A DNA stretch of 64,000 bases. Source: Cenococcum geophilum 1.58 (taxonomy: Eukaryota; Ascomycota; Dothideomycetes; Gloniales; Gloniaceae). The translations under genes and the position numbers were made by a program. The DNA is taken from the NCBI GenBank assembly GCA_001692895.1, contig KV748212.1, forward strand, positions 1,424,428 through 1,488,427. The letters run 5' to 3'. The notes below the pieces were generated by a model. It ran no database searches and was not told the origin of the DNA. It saw only the letters and a list, made by a program, of their open reading frames with translations. Below, in pieces: positions 10,850-23,269 of the stretch. Numbering within the stretch: the first letter of the stretch is position 1; every line of letters starts with the position of its first letter.

Positions 10850-13800
10850 AATAAACCCAAAACTCCTATAATGGCCGCTAACATTATATCCGTACTCTAA
10901 GAACAATTAGTAGGGATATAAAAGTCTTTTATAAACGCCCTTATATAGAACTAAGCCATTTTAAATTAATAATAAGCTAAATAAGAAATATAACACCGGT
11001 AATTAATTAAGGACCTCTAAGAAGAAATCCGCACCCTTAAGATACCTACGCTAGGACCTTAAGACTAAACGCTATCTCTAGAAATAAACACGCGGAACGC
11101 AAGCCCTAAACCTATAGTAGTCTCTTACTATAAGCCGACTACTATACCGTAACAATCTAAATAACTACTAGATCCCCTAGTATTTACTAATAAATAATAA
11201 AAGCTCTAATTGTTTCTAAGCTAGCTTAAAAATAAGCTAACTAGTAATATTAACTACTACCTAACTAAAGCTAACCGACTCTATTACGCCCTAAGTTAAC
11301 TAAGAGGAGAGGCAGCTAACCTTATTAAATCTCTTTAACCGAACTTAGTATAAAGCCTAGTTATACTTCTTAAAGCTATATATAGTGACCTAAACCGCTA
11401 AGCCACTACTTAGAGGAAAATAAACTATATAGCTTAAGGAACAAAAAGTTTCCTAGTATACTTTTCCAAATTTAACTATTACGTAAAAGAAACTGGCTGG
11501 AACGACTTTATACTAGTTAACAGCCTTATTAAATCCCTAAGCCCTAAACTAAAAACCTCCCTAATAGGCGTAAACCTATTGGGAGCCCTTAATGCCTACG
11601 TAAATGTTATTAACAAATGGTATAATAATATACTACGCTTAATACCGAAGCCCGCCTCCTAATATAATACGGCAACCCCGTAAATATCTACTAAGTTATT
11701 ATCTTAGCCTAAGTACTCCGACGCCATAGATATTAACACTAGAACCCTAGGATACGCCTTACTAAGGCCCTTTAAATAAGAACGACGTATTAAGCTAGGC
11801 CTCTGCTTTAAATATAGAAGTAATTCCCACCTCTCTAACTACTGCTCTATCCCTATACCTAAACACAATTTATAAATAGCTAACACTAGCAACCGTTCAC
11901 CGCATTAATCTTTTAGTTACCGCCCCTAATCTTTACCTAGTTTTAGCCCCGTATCTAATAAGCACCACTTATAAGGGTAAAGCTATAACCGACGTTCTAT
12001 AGGAACCCCTTCCTACTTACCACTAAAAGGTAAATTTTAAAGTTAAGTCGCTTTCTAGGACGGCTCTACCTTAGGATCTCGTTAAATACTTTAAATATTA
12101 TAAACTCTAACTCTTAGAATCGTAGCATAACTATTAACTATTATCTTTAGCAGGATAATTAATAAGCTAATACTTAAATCCTAATTAATACAGGAGCTAG
12201 TGGCATAGGATTTATTAATAAGATCTTTATATAAGATAATAGTTTTACCCTAACCCCCTTTAACCAATATATTAATATATTTAGATTTAATAGTAAACGC
12301 ACGGTCTTAGGTTAAATTACCTACGTAGTATATCTAAGACTCTAATACCTAAACTATAAAGAACTAATTAAGCTTTTTGTTACTACCTTAAGTTACCTAG
12401 TAATTTCAAATAGCCCTATATAAAGCTATACAAGGTAACTATTAATTAGGATAACCTTAAGCTTTTATTTACCGCCTCCTATTATAAGCAGAAGTACCTT
12501 ATAACGTACTATCCCGACCCTAAACTAAAATTTAGGAAATCTACTAAAATCCATCAGCCTAAGATTTCTACTAATATCTATCCTACGCCTAAGAAATCTA
12601 CCAGATTCCATCAACCCAGGAATTCCACCAAATTCCACTAATATAGGATTTTCACCAATATCTATTAAGGATCTAAAAATTCTACTAAACCCTATAAACA
12701 GACCCTAAGTACTATACCGCCCTAAACTAAGTAGAAGCTTAAGCTTAGTATATAAAACTACCAGAAGAACTAGTACTCTATAATAAAAGGAATACTTAAA
12801 GAACTAGAACCTAAATCTAACACTAACTCTATACCTAATACTAAACCTAAACCTAAATAAGAAACTATGGACATTCTAAGCAAGCTCGGTACCCTAAATA
12901 TCTATATAATTAGAGCTACCCCATTAGTGTAACTCGCCAAAAAACCTAAATATACGATCTTTACTATTACTATAGCTAATATTAAGAAGGCCTTAGCACT
13001 AAAGAAGCATACTAACCCTGCTACAAAAGTACTAGTAGAGTACTATAACCGCCTAGAAGTATTCTTATGGAAGAAAGCTAATAAGTTACCAGAATACCAA
13101 TTATATAACTATAAGATTGTACTTAAAGAAGGAAAACAGCCTAGATTTAGACCCCTATATAGGATATCCCAAAACAAACTCTAAGTACTATAAAAGTATT
13201 TAGACGAGAACCTAAGTAAAGGATTTATTAGAGTAAGCTTATCGCCTATAGCTATACTAGTAATCTTTATTAAGAAACCTAGCGGCGGTTTACGCTTCTA
13301 TATAGACTACTAAGCTTTTAATGCTGTTACCCTTAAGAACTAATACCCAATTCCGTTAATATAGAAAACACTAAACTAATTAAGTAAGGCTCGCTTCTAT
13401 ATAAAGCTTAATATTATCTCTATATTTAACCGCCTCCGTATTATAAAAGGAGATAAATAGCTTACTGCATTTCGTACCTAATATAGATTATTTAAGTACT
13501 TAGTAATACCCTTTAGCCTCACAAACGCTCTAAGCTCGTTTTAGCATTACGTAAATAACACCCTACGTCCTTACCTAGATATCTTCTATACTGCTTATAT
13601 TAACAACATCCTAATATATAGTAATAACCTAACCAAATACCGGAAATACGTTAATCTTATCCTATAAGCCTTATAAGGAGCTAGTCTATAACTAGATATA
13701 AATAAATATAAATTTTATAAAATAGAAGTCCTATACCTTAGGCTTCTTATTTCTATAAACGGCATATAAATAGACCTAAAAAAAGTTAAAGCAATTATAA

Positions 13801-16020
13801 ACTAGTAAGAACCTAAGAACGTTAAAAATATAAGAGCCTTTATAGGATTTGCCAATTTCTACTAACGGTTTATTAATAACTTCTCAGCCCTAGTTTTACC
13901 CCTTATAGCTCTAACCTAAAAGGATAAAGCCTTTATCTTTAATAAGGAATATAAGAAGGCCTTTACTTATCTAAAGGTTATATTTACTACCGCGCCTATA
14001 CTCTAGTACTTTAACCTAAACCGAATAAGTGTTATAGAAGCTAACTTATCCAATTATATTACTAGAGGTATTCCATCTTAATATAATAAAGATAGAGTAT
14101 AGCACCCTATAGTATACTACTTAAAACGACTAAGCCTAGCTAAATATAACTATAAGATCTACGATAAGGAGTTACTAGCTATTATTAGATATTTTAAACA
14201 ATAGTGACCCAAACTAAAAGGCGCCGGATTTCTAATTAAGGTCCTTAGCGACTATAAAAATCTATAGTACTTTACAACTATAAAACAGCTAAGCTATTAT
14301 TAAGCCCGCTAGTTAGAATATCTGTCCCGTTTCTAATTCTTAATTATATACCGCCTAGGTGTTTAAGGTTAGAAGCCTAATACTCTAACCTAACGTTTAT
14401 AAGACGTGCTAGCACTAGAAGAAGCGCGCTCTTACTAAAACTAGACCCTACTTCGTCCTAGACTATTTAACTCTCCTACTAAAGACCTTATAGTACACGT
14501 CCTTAAAATAACTAATTAATTAATTAAACAGATTATAGTTAATAAATACTTAAATAACGAGTTTATCTAAGAGATGCTTAAGCTAATCTATAATGGCGTT
14601 AGACGCTCTAAGAAGATCTCTTTAAGTAAATATAAAGCTTATAGAAGCCGCTTATATTACTAGAACCGTCTAGTTATCCCTAATTATAATAAACTTAAGC
14701 TTAAGCTCCTTAAACACGTATATAACCTACTAGTAGCCGGCCACCTAGGCTAAGGAAAAACTCTAGAGCTACTTTAATAGGAGTATTATTAGCCGAATAT
14801 ATATAACGCGATACGAAGGTATATCTCTAGCTACTATACCTACTAATAAGCTAAAGCCTCGTATAAGACGTATAATGGTCTTTTAAAGCTACTGCCTGTT
14901 CCGGACCGAAGATAGAAGAATATCTTAATTAACTTTATTATTAACCTTCCTAAAAGTAGAGGCTATATAAACATTATAGTAGTTATAAACCGACTATCTA
15001 AGATAAGACACTTAATCGCCTATTCTAATATATTAACGCCTACCATCGCCTAACTATTCCTGGATTACGTATAGAAACTCTATAGACTTCCTAAAACGAT
15101 TATCTCTAATAAAGGTAGTTAGTTTATCTCGGCATTCTAAAAAAAACTAACTACTTAACTCTATATTAAAGCACTATTATCTACTACGTATTACCTAGAA
15201 ACGGATAGTTAAATAAAACGCATAAATGCTATAATAAAATAGTATATTCGGATATACACGTTATATTTATAAGATAACTAAATTAACTGGCTTATATTTA
15301 CCAAGTTTACTATAAATAATTCTATCTCAGAAATTACAAAAGTCTCCCTATTCTTAGCCAATTACGGCTAGTACCTATAAATAGGTTTTAAACCCTTTAG
15401 TAATATTCCTTGCCCTACTTATTACGCCTTATAAATCGCAAAAGTAAGTAAATTCGTAAAAAAGATAGAGGAACTATAATAGTTCCTTACTAATAAGATA
15501 ATATAGGCTTAATCTGTCTATAAATCCGTAGTAAATAAGAAATAAACCCTAGCACTAGCCTACCAAATTAGTAATTTTGTCTAGCTAGATATAAGAAATC
15601 TAAATATAAAATAACCTACTAAGAAACTTAATTAGAAGAATACTGGCCCTTATAAGGTTAAAAAGGTTATCTTTCCTTATACCTACTAACTAAAGCTCCC
15701 TAATACGGTTAAAATCCACCCTATATTCCATACGTTAGTCCTTTACCCTACTACCCCCGTATTAGATACCCTGCCTAAATAGATATAGGACCCTCCCCCA
15801 CTAGTTAAGGTGGACGGTAAGGATAAGTACTTTATTAAAAAAATTAATAATATTAAGTATAATAAACGGAAACGCCAATATATATATCTTATAAAGTAGA
15901 GAGGTTATACTAAGCCCTTATAGGAACCCGTTAACTCTATAGGACTTATATAAGCCGTAAAAGACTTTTATAAACTCTACCTAGAACTACTATAGCCCCA
16001 TCTCGCAGAAGCTTAAGTTT
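10850..16020 (+). pseudogene. Gypsy2 gag-pol, RIP-degraded
   Basis: The start codon seen in copy 1 is ATA here (near 10847). The zinc-knuckle remnant LCFKYRSNSHLSNYC is near 11800. The protease NTGASGIGFINK near 12187 keeps GAS but has D changed to N. RT shows [15 protein letters not shown] near 13270 and AYINNILIYS near 13590. RNase H and integrase follow (ILINFIINLPKSR near 14920). The chromodomain (YFIKKINNIKYNKRK, then YLIK) is near 15830-15970. Stops are spread through every domain. Confidence 0.87.
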
Positions 16021-16033
16021 AAAGGGGGGGTAC

Positions 16034-16413
16034 TATTATAGGACACCTTTGTAACACCTTATATACGTCCACCTATTTCTACTAACTTAGCAACTAAAGA
16101 TAAACCATAAGATAGTAATCTAATAGCAATCTGCGGCAATCTAACAGCAACTTATTACATTCTACTATATTCCACTAAGTTCTACTAAGTTCCACTAAAT
16201 CCTGCTAAGTTCCGCTAGGACTACTACCTAAATCCTATTCTGCTCTATATACGTATTAACTAAGCAACCAAGTCTACAATATATACTCTTTCTTCCCGTT
16301 TTTCTACCTTTTTTCCTTACGCAACGTCTTGACCTTCTTACACAGTTTATATACATAGCTTAATAATATCTACCTTACTATATATTATCGCCGCTTATAC
16401 TTACTCCGTGATA
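16034..16413 (+). repeat. Gypsy2 3' LTR
   Basis: It starts TATTATAGGACACC after the polypurine tract AAAGGGGGGG (16021-16030) and ends CTCCGTGATA; 380 bp. Confidence 0.92.
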
Positions 16414-17091
16414 TATAGTTATATTTTAATACTTAAAGAACGTATTTAAAGACTTAGAAGCCTCTCTTCCACTTCCTACTAAATACGGTCCTTAGAAACT
16501 CTTACCTACTATCTTCCTACACTCCCACTAACGGGTAAACCACCCGCTGTAACGGCTATAAGATGTTTAGAAGAGACCTTTGCAACACCTTATTAAAACA
16601 ATCAGTTTGTATACAAAAGGCCTATACCTAAAACCCTCCTCAACAACGATCTACTACCGATATTCTTTGGCGTTCTATACACGAGTATACACTATAAAAG
16701 CTTTAGAAGAAGCTAAGGAACTATTCTGCATATATAGAGGTGGGTAGGAAGTCTTAAAAGTAAATTCTAGGACGCCGCAAGCCTCTATTAGAACTCTCTA
16801 TAAATACAATAAAGAAACCTTATAATAGTAAGGATTAAAAAAAGCTATAACGGACGCCAAGGACTAGGTTTGGGTGTAGTCTGTATAAAATCCCGTTTTG
16901 TAGGGAGGATATATACTAGCTACCTTATTTAAAGCACCTTAACTCCAAAGAATAAGCTATATAGATTGATTTATATAATATTTAATAAATATTACCAACC
17001 TCGTATTTCTAAGCACGGCTGCTTTAATCGTATTAATTTTATTAGCTAATCCTTATCGATAACGTGTGGACGAATTCTGGCGTTACAAGGG
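16414..17091 (+). mobile_element. piggyBac-type transposon, right part and C-terminus of its transposase
   Basis: Removing Gypsy2 and one TATAG makes the transposase read on from GVDITD*L* into LYFNT*RTYLKT*KPLFHFLL, then SYLLSSYTPTNG*TTRCNGYK, MFRRDLCNTLLKQSV and a C-terminal Cys-containing end (CVYKIPFCREDIY near 16900). This resembles the C-terminal part of fungal piggyBac-like transposases. About 150 bp of non-coding tail follow, then the right inverted repeat TGGCGTTACAAGGG (17078-17091). Confidence 0.82.
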
Positions 17092-19450
17092 ATAGAAAAG
17101 TTCTTCCCTTAACTAGCTCTAGCAGACCTTAGCAATATTATAGGTAAAACACTATTAACTCGCCTATAGGTTAACAGCGATATAATAATAGAGAAAATAG
17201 CCAGAACTATTAGCCGCCTTTTAAATAATATAGTATTAGGACTAGATAGGATTCTAAATAAGGCCTTAAAGACCTATAGACCACTTATAGCACCTTAGCT
17301 TATAGATATAGCTAGAGTATACTTTATTATAGGCTACTACCCGCAACTTAGAAGATCTATAATAATGGTTGTTCTATAAAAAGAAGGTAAAGTAGATTAC
17401 TTAACCCTAGAGAGCTACCGCCCTATTACTTTAGAAAATACCCTTAGTAAAATCTTAGAAAGGGTAATAGCAGACTATATAGTAGATATAGCTAAGGAAC
17501 GCGCTATACTACTATAAAGCCAAATAGGGGTAAAAAAGAACCGCTTAATATTATTAGCACTTACGCTACTTACTACTACTCTTAAATCTATATAAGCGAT
17601 GCAAAGGGACTTTATAGTATTAATGCTTAGCCTAGATATTAGTAGTGCCTATAATAACGTACCCTATAAGCACCTCCTATATATCTTTAGGGTAAAGGGC
17701 TTCCTAGAATAGATTATATAATTTATTTAAAGGTTTATAGGCTAGAAAGAAATATTATTAGTCTTTAGCGGGTACCAAAGCCCCCCTATTATAGTTATAA
17801 TAGGAATACTATAAAAATTACTCCTCTTACCTATACTCTTTCTTTTATTTATAAGTAACCTACTTAACTCCTTTAAGAAAGGGGCAACCTAGGGGATAGG
17901 CTTTATTAATAATATAAACCTAATTATATACGGGCTAACAGCCGTAGAGAATTATAGAACACTAGAGAAAGCCTATAATGCTTATATAGAATAGTTAAGA
18001 TAATATAGAGTCTAATTCTCTTTAGAGAAATACTAGCTAATCTATAGATCTCTAGTATATAATTTATATTTAAGGCTTTAGGGGTTAACTAGTTTAAGGC
18101 CTAAGGGTATTAGGAGTATGGGTAGATAGTAAGCTTTAGTGGAGCGTATATGCGTTATAAGCGGCCTATAAGGACTAAGTTTAGTATATTATAATATCTA
18201 GAATTGTTAATTCTATATAGGGTCTATACTTTTAGAGGTTACGCCTACTATATATAGTAGTTGTCTAGCTAATCATAATATATAGATCTAGTATTTAGGC
18301 AATAGGAGAATCCAAAAAAGGCCCCCCTAAATTACTCCTTAAACTACTCTAAAAGGTCTAAATAGTCTACCTCTAAAGTATAATAGGCGGGTATAAGCTA
18401 ACGGCTATAGTATTGCTTAAGAAGGAAGCTAATATCCCCCCCTATAATTATATATTGTAGCCGCTATAATATAAAGGGTATAAAAGGAGCGTAACTCTAA
18501 TATTATAAAGTATATTAAGACACGCCTAAATAAACTATAAAGGGACCCTAGGGTGCCCTATAGGAGAGGAAACCAAATACTCTAAAATAGGGAAGATATA
18601 TTAGAGAAATAGGTAGAGAAAGTAGAAGAAAAATAGTACCGCGTTAGGGCCCAGGCCTATATAAAGAAGGAAGGGAGATGCGTAAGAGGCTAGTAAAGAT
18701 AATAGTAAGAAAGAGAAAGGAGCTAAAGTAGAGTATAAAAGAGTATTAAGAAACTATTTACCGTAATATAATACTAGTTAGACTAATACTAGAGAGGCGT
18801 ATAGGAGTTAAAGGTATAAAGGCTAACCTAGGTAAAAGCAACCTAAGCTATAGCATAGTTAACGCTATAGGGGGTAAATACTTAGGGGCTCTAAAAAGGC
18901 CTAATAAAGGTAGAAAATATAATAGCAATACTTTTAAGAATAGGAATAATAGGACTAAAAGATTAGCTCTACTAGGTAGGTATTTTAGTAGGTAGCCTAA
19001 GATATAAATATAGCTAGCTAAAACAGACACTAAAATATATAATACTATTATACCCCTTACATACTAACTAAGAAGTAATACTCTTAGTAGCTAGTATAGA
19101 GAAGTATAATACGCTACTCTTAATATAAAAAGGTCTTAAGGCGGTTACCTAGTAGCTTATTAGCTAAAATATACTAAATTAGTTCTGGGTTATAAAGGAA
19201 ATAGTAATAAAAGGCAAAGGGGCGAGTAATAGGCGTCCCCTAATAACTCTATAGTAGTAGAGTAAAGATTACAATACTAGCGCATCCATAGGCTTATTAC
19301 GGCAGTAGTGGTTCCTAAAGAGGTTAAAAAGTAAGGTAGTAGAGCACTACTAGCAACTTATAGGCGTTAAGTAGGCAAGTCCTAAAAGGCAGGGAGATAG
19401 ATTATAGGGTTTTCTTAAGTTAAGTTTTCTCCCTATATATAAATAAGGAG
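17092..19450 (+). pseudogene. LINE reverse transcriptase and C-terminal part (part 4)
   Basis: Read-through gives IEKFFP*LALADLSNI, then IARTISRLLNNIVLGLDRILNKAL (expected PGPDxIPNK), SYRPITLENTLSKILERV near 17410, LDISSAYNNVPYKHLLYIF near 17632 and GFINNINLIIYG near 17898. The last is the FVDD active-site block with both D changed to N. These are the ordered RT motifs of a Tad/I-like LINE. A less clear C-terminal portion, possibly RNase H, follows to about 19450 (VVEHYQQLIGVK*ASPKRQG near 19340). The minus-strand open stretch at 18848-19030 is not a gene. Confidence 0.82.
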
Positions 19451-19528
19451 TAGTCCGCGTGGGCCTATATTAGGAAAATATTTACAAGATAAGATTTAAG
19501 AAGACTTTATTTAGCGCATTTCGCGTAA

Positions 19529-19690
19529 TTAATATGCAATTAACTAACTTAATATATAACTTAACTAACTTAACACACAACTGACCAACTTAACATGTAA
19601 CTTAACTAACTTAATACGCAATTAACTAACTTAATATATTTAAAAGTTAAATAACACGCAGTTAACCTACTTAACAACTTTAAAAGCTAA
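19529..19690. repeat. Minisatellite of about 22 bp, TTAACTAACTTAATATGCAA type
   Basis: Seven or so imperfect tandem copies of AACTAACTTAATATGCAATT follow the LINE coding part. Units vary mostly by T/C and A/G transitions (AATATATAAC, AACACACAAC, AACATGTAAC). They could be the LINE 3' tail or lie in the sequence it inserted into. Confidence 0.75.
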
Positions 19691-19989
19691 CTGCATATTC
19701 CTTAATATGCAATTAAGGTAATGTAATATATTATTTTAAAGTTATATGCCAATTACGCAAATAAATTATTATTATTTTCTTAGCCTGTAGTATGCTAGCT
19801 TATAATATATATTAGGATTAAAATAATTTCATACAATCTTATATAATCTTATATAATCCTATATAGTCTTATATAGGTTTATTATTATATTATATATTAT
19901 AGGTTCTATGCTAGATTAGCTACTTTTACTATTTATCTTAGCTTCTATATAATAACGCAATATAAGTTCCTTCTTTAAGAAAGTTGTCC
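19691..19989. other. AT-rich spacer with a 15-bp tandem repeat
   Basis: No coding signal is seen. At about 19832-19878 a short tandem of ACAATCTTATATAATC-like units occurs. Similar CAATCTTATATA text recurs at 55460-55480, so the two places may be related subterminal sequences of one old element. That link is a guess. Confidence 0.4.
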
Positions 19990-22680
19990 GAGTATAGAGT
20001 ATTATATTAGTCCTAATTAATATAATTATTAACGTAGTATAAATCTGGATAAGAAGTAGCGGCTAGAATAATATACGCGCTTTATAGAATAAATAGCATT
20101 AAATAAAAGCAACTACCTCCAAGTACTTGCCTAGTATTTACGCTTAAGCGCGGCTACCTTTTTACCTTAACTATGCCGTGTGTTAGATACGATAGTCTAT
20201 AATTTAATAGCTAAAGCAGCTTTACTATAGCTCTAGTATACTATATGTATATACTATACTTATCTAACCTTTTAATATCTAGAATAGTAACAATTAGCTA
20301 AAGCTAGCCTATAAGTCTTCTACCTAATAGCGTGCGGCCCTTTCTAATACGGTCGCCGTTATCTATATACTCTTAAACCTATATATAATTACGCCTTCAC
20401 TAGTTAAAACATTGCTAATTTAGTATATAACATACTACCTCACTAATTTAGCCCTTAAGGTTAGTTATATTTTTCCGTTTCATTTCTAATAGCGAATAAA
20501 TAGATATATTTTAATAAGTAGGCGCTTAACCTATAAGGGGTCCTTCTCTTTTTGGTCTATATTGGAGTTCTAGGCATATTTGCCTTATAGTTTTCGCCTA
20601 TACTCTTAAATAAATACTGCAATACCGTTTAGAAACCCTAGGATTTTATAGTAGTTTACTATATAAGATATATAAAGCCACGTCTTTAACTTAAGACGCC
20701 TCTAGATAAGATCTATTGCCCTATCTATATCTTCTAAAGGCCACTAAAGCTTTACAACTGCTAAATGCTATATTAGTTAAGTAACCTATACCTTTAAATA
20801 CTGGAAAGATTATAGTATAGAATTACTAGTACTACTATCCATCTTAAATTATAAAAGTAGATTTAAGATAGCGAATCCCATTTATTTGTTAAGTTATAAA
20901 ATACCTTAACAATATAATGGTATCCAGCTTCGCCATTTACGCTAGTATAGTACCTATTTACGCATCCATATAGGCGGATATTTCCCTTAAAATATACAAG
21001 GGCATGGAATTTTAGTATATTAAAATGGCCTATATTAGAATCCTTTGCCTTTAGATAAAAACTTTAAAACACGCCTTTAAGTATATTAATTCAATATAGG
21101 GCCTGGTGCATATATTATAGTGTCTCCTTATTATGGGTATAATACTAAGCTATAATAACGAAGTTGTATACGGCTCTTATAAAATGTATAGCAATAAGTT
21201 AACGAACTTTAGCTTTTTGTTTATTACCTATCTATTAAGTAACTTTACTAAATAACAGATTATTAAACCGTTTTAGCCCTATAAAAGCTAGGACTTATCT
21301 AAAACGCTAATTAAGCCAAGCCTTTATAGATATATTTGTTGTGGTTATCTTTATTCCTCTTTTATTTTTTTTCCAGCTAGATAACATCGCCTACTAGTTT
21401 CCGTACCCATTTAATAAGTTATATAATAATACCCTTTAGAAGCTAATATAGAACATCTACTATTATACCTTTATAGATATTAAATAGGCGATAGTACTAT
21501 ATAAAATATTCTACTGGGTATACCCAGTCGTCCAAGGATAAAAGAATATTCTTTAGTTACTAGCATTTAATCTATCTTCTTATCTCCTTATAGGTGCGTA
21601 GTGGGTATTATTTCTTAGTTGAGTTCTTACGCTTTAGAGGGGGGACCTAGCATATAGTGCAGTGCTGTTGGCTTTTAACACCTATAGGTAGCACTTATTC
21701 TTTATAGTCTGCCATTATTCTATATATAATTAGATAACATCATTATATAAAATTATCCGTATATTAAAGGTCTACGCCACTTTCTATAAGATACTTAATT
21801 GCTATTATATTTTAGTTAATAAAATATAACATTAGAATACTAAAGTAGGACTTACGTTTAAATATAGTTCTTATTGCCTTATAATATGCTTTACTTTTAT
21901 ATTATTATTCTTTTCTTTAATAACTAGTATAAAGTCAACAAGGTTATTTGCGGGGGATGTCTATTAGCGCTAAACTTATCGGTTAAGATTACTAATAGTA
22001 AGATATACTGGCCAGGCCGATTTATCGCTATAGTGCATTATTAGCTAGGTTTTATTAACTGCTATAAGTATAGGAACTACTATAGCACCGCTAGGAAGCT
22101 TGCCTTATGTCTTCCACTACTAATTACCGCTGTATAGCTTATTATAGACTTAGTAGTTTTCGGCATTATAGAGTCTCTTTAGTGCATATACCAGTGCATC
22201 TTTAAAGGGTTAATAGCTAATTAGAAAGGTAATTATATTTATAATATCCTAGTAAAGAATATAATATTCCCTCTACTTAGAGCCTTTAATGTTTAATTTT
22301 ACTTTACACTCTAATCGGAGCTATTGTTTGTCTTATATACTAAATAGAATAGCGGTAATTAGTTCTTCCTATTAATTTATAAATTAGAAGCTAAGTAGGC
22401 TATAAAGTGGGCTAAGGCGGGTGTCTTTAAGCAGTGTGTTAACGTCTCCCTTTATATAGTAAATACGGTACAGCTACATTAAAAAGGTATAATTAAACTC
22501 TGAATAAAAAAGATTATATAGTATACTTTAGCTATTATTATATTATAATATAGTAATATCTAAAATTATCTAGCTAACTTACTATACATTATTATCGGTC
22601 TTATATAAAATTGGTTTACCCGCCTTTATATTCTTAGTTACTTTAAATATCTCTACTATAAGTAATAATAATAACAATAT
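19990..22680 (-). pseudogene. Plavaka-like (CACTA-related) transposase remnant
   Basis: On the minus strand, read-through near 22180-21980 gives SLPSGAIVVPILIAVNKT, then HYSDKSAWPVYLTISNLNR. This matches the conserved Plavaka-family block (LPxGATVxPIxxxxDKT...AxPVYLTIGN) with D changed to N. Further along the same strand, near 21020-20880, HALVYFKGNIRLYGCVNRYY, YHYIVKVFYNLTNKWD resembles the C-terminal part of such transposases. The frame is full of stops. The N-terminal part would lie to the right of Copia1 (28447 on) but I could not recognise it. Ends and target duplication were not found. In active relatives the protein catalyses cut-and-paste transposition. Confidence 0.65.
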
Positions 22681-22792
22681 AACGCTTTTTTAATATAGTA
22701 TACCGCACAGAGGCACCAAATAGGCATTCTACTTATATTCTACTACTACTAGAGCGTACTTGTTAGTATCCATATTTATACTATCTAGTTAT

Positions 22793-22977
22793 TATTAGAT
22801 AATCTATATTCTCTGTGGCGTAGGACGTGCATAAGTTACGTGCACGGGCCACGTGCATTGTAAATATCTTTATCTGAGCTTAGAGCTCTAGGTTAGATTA
22901 ACAATTAAAACAGGATTAAGATTATTAATTAATTAACCCATTTTATCAATAAATAGCTCTATATGCACTATCTGACA
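22793..22977 (+). repeat. Copia1 5' LTR
   Basis: It runs from TATTAGATAATC (ancestral TGTTAG) to CTATCTGACA; 185 bp. It contains a palindromic TTACGTGCACGGGCCACGTGCA stretch near 22837, shortened by RIP in the partner LTR. Confidence 0.92.
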
Positions 22978-22995
22978 GTTATAAGCCTGGTCCGC
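22978..22995 (+). promoter_or_regulatory. Copia1 primer-binding site (half-tRNA, Met)
   Basis: GTTATAAGCCTGGTCC directly follows the LTR. Its reverse complement contains GGCTTATAAC, which with one G-to-A change is GGCTCATAAC, the anticodon loop of a Met tRNA. This is the half-tRNA priming mode known from Drosophila copia. Copia2 has the same site. Confidence 0.65.
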
Positions 22996-23169
22996 TAACT
23001 TAGGAAGCTATTTAGCTATTACTTAATTATTTGAAGAAATTCTACCTTATCGTCAGACTCTGACACCTTATCGTTAAAGGACGCAGACTCTGACAGAAAT
23101 CCTACCTCAATTGTCACAGGACGAGATTCCACGAGATTCTACGAGATTCCACCTCAATCGTTAAAGGAC

Positions 23170-23255
23170 GATTCTGCCAATAAGGACAATCCTAATAATA
23201 AGGACAATCCTAATAATAAGGACGATTCTGATGATAAGGACAATCCTAACAATAA
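23170..23255 (+). repeat. 18-bp coding minisatellite in Copia1 leader
   Basis: Four to five copies of AATAAGGACAATCCTAAT-like units lie upstream of gag. The period is a multiple of three and would encode an Asn/Asp/Lys-rich NKDNPN repeat if translated. Confidence 0.7.
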
Positions 23256-23269
23256 AATACTATCTCAAT

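Larger units (their letters stand above)
10430..16413 (+). mobile_element. Ty3/Gypsy chromovirus, copy 2 (complete, RIP-inactivated)
   Basis: This is the same family as the element at 1155-7029, with high similarity throughout. Both LTRs are 380 bp, and TATAG is duplicated at 10425-10429 and 16414-16418. It is inserted in the piggyBac transposase immediately after GVDITD*L. Compared with copy 1 it has about 75 extra bases in the linker between protease and RT (near 12545-12620), made of repeated TTCTACTAATATC/ATTCCATCAA-type units. Confidence 0.93.

Noticed and set aside
18848-19030. Minus-strand Leu-rich open frame of 60 codons
   Set aside because: It is antisense to the C-terminal LINE region and has the composition expected of AT-rich RIP sequence.
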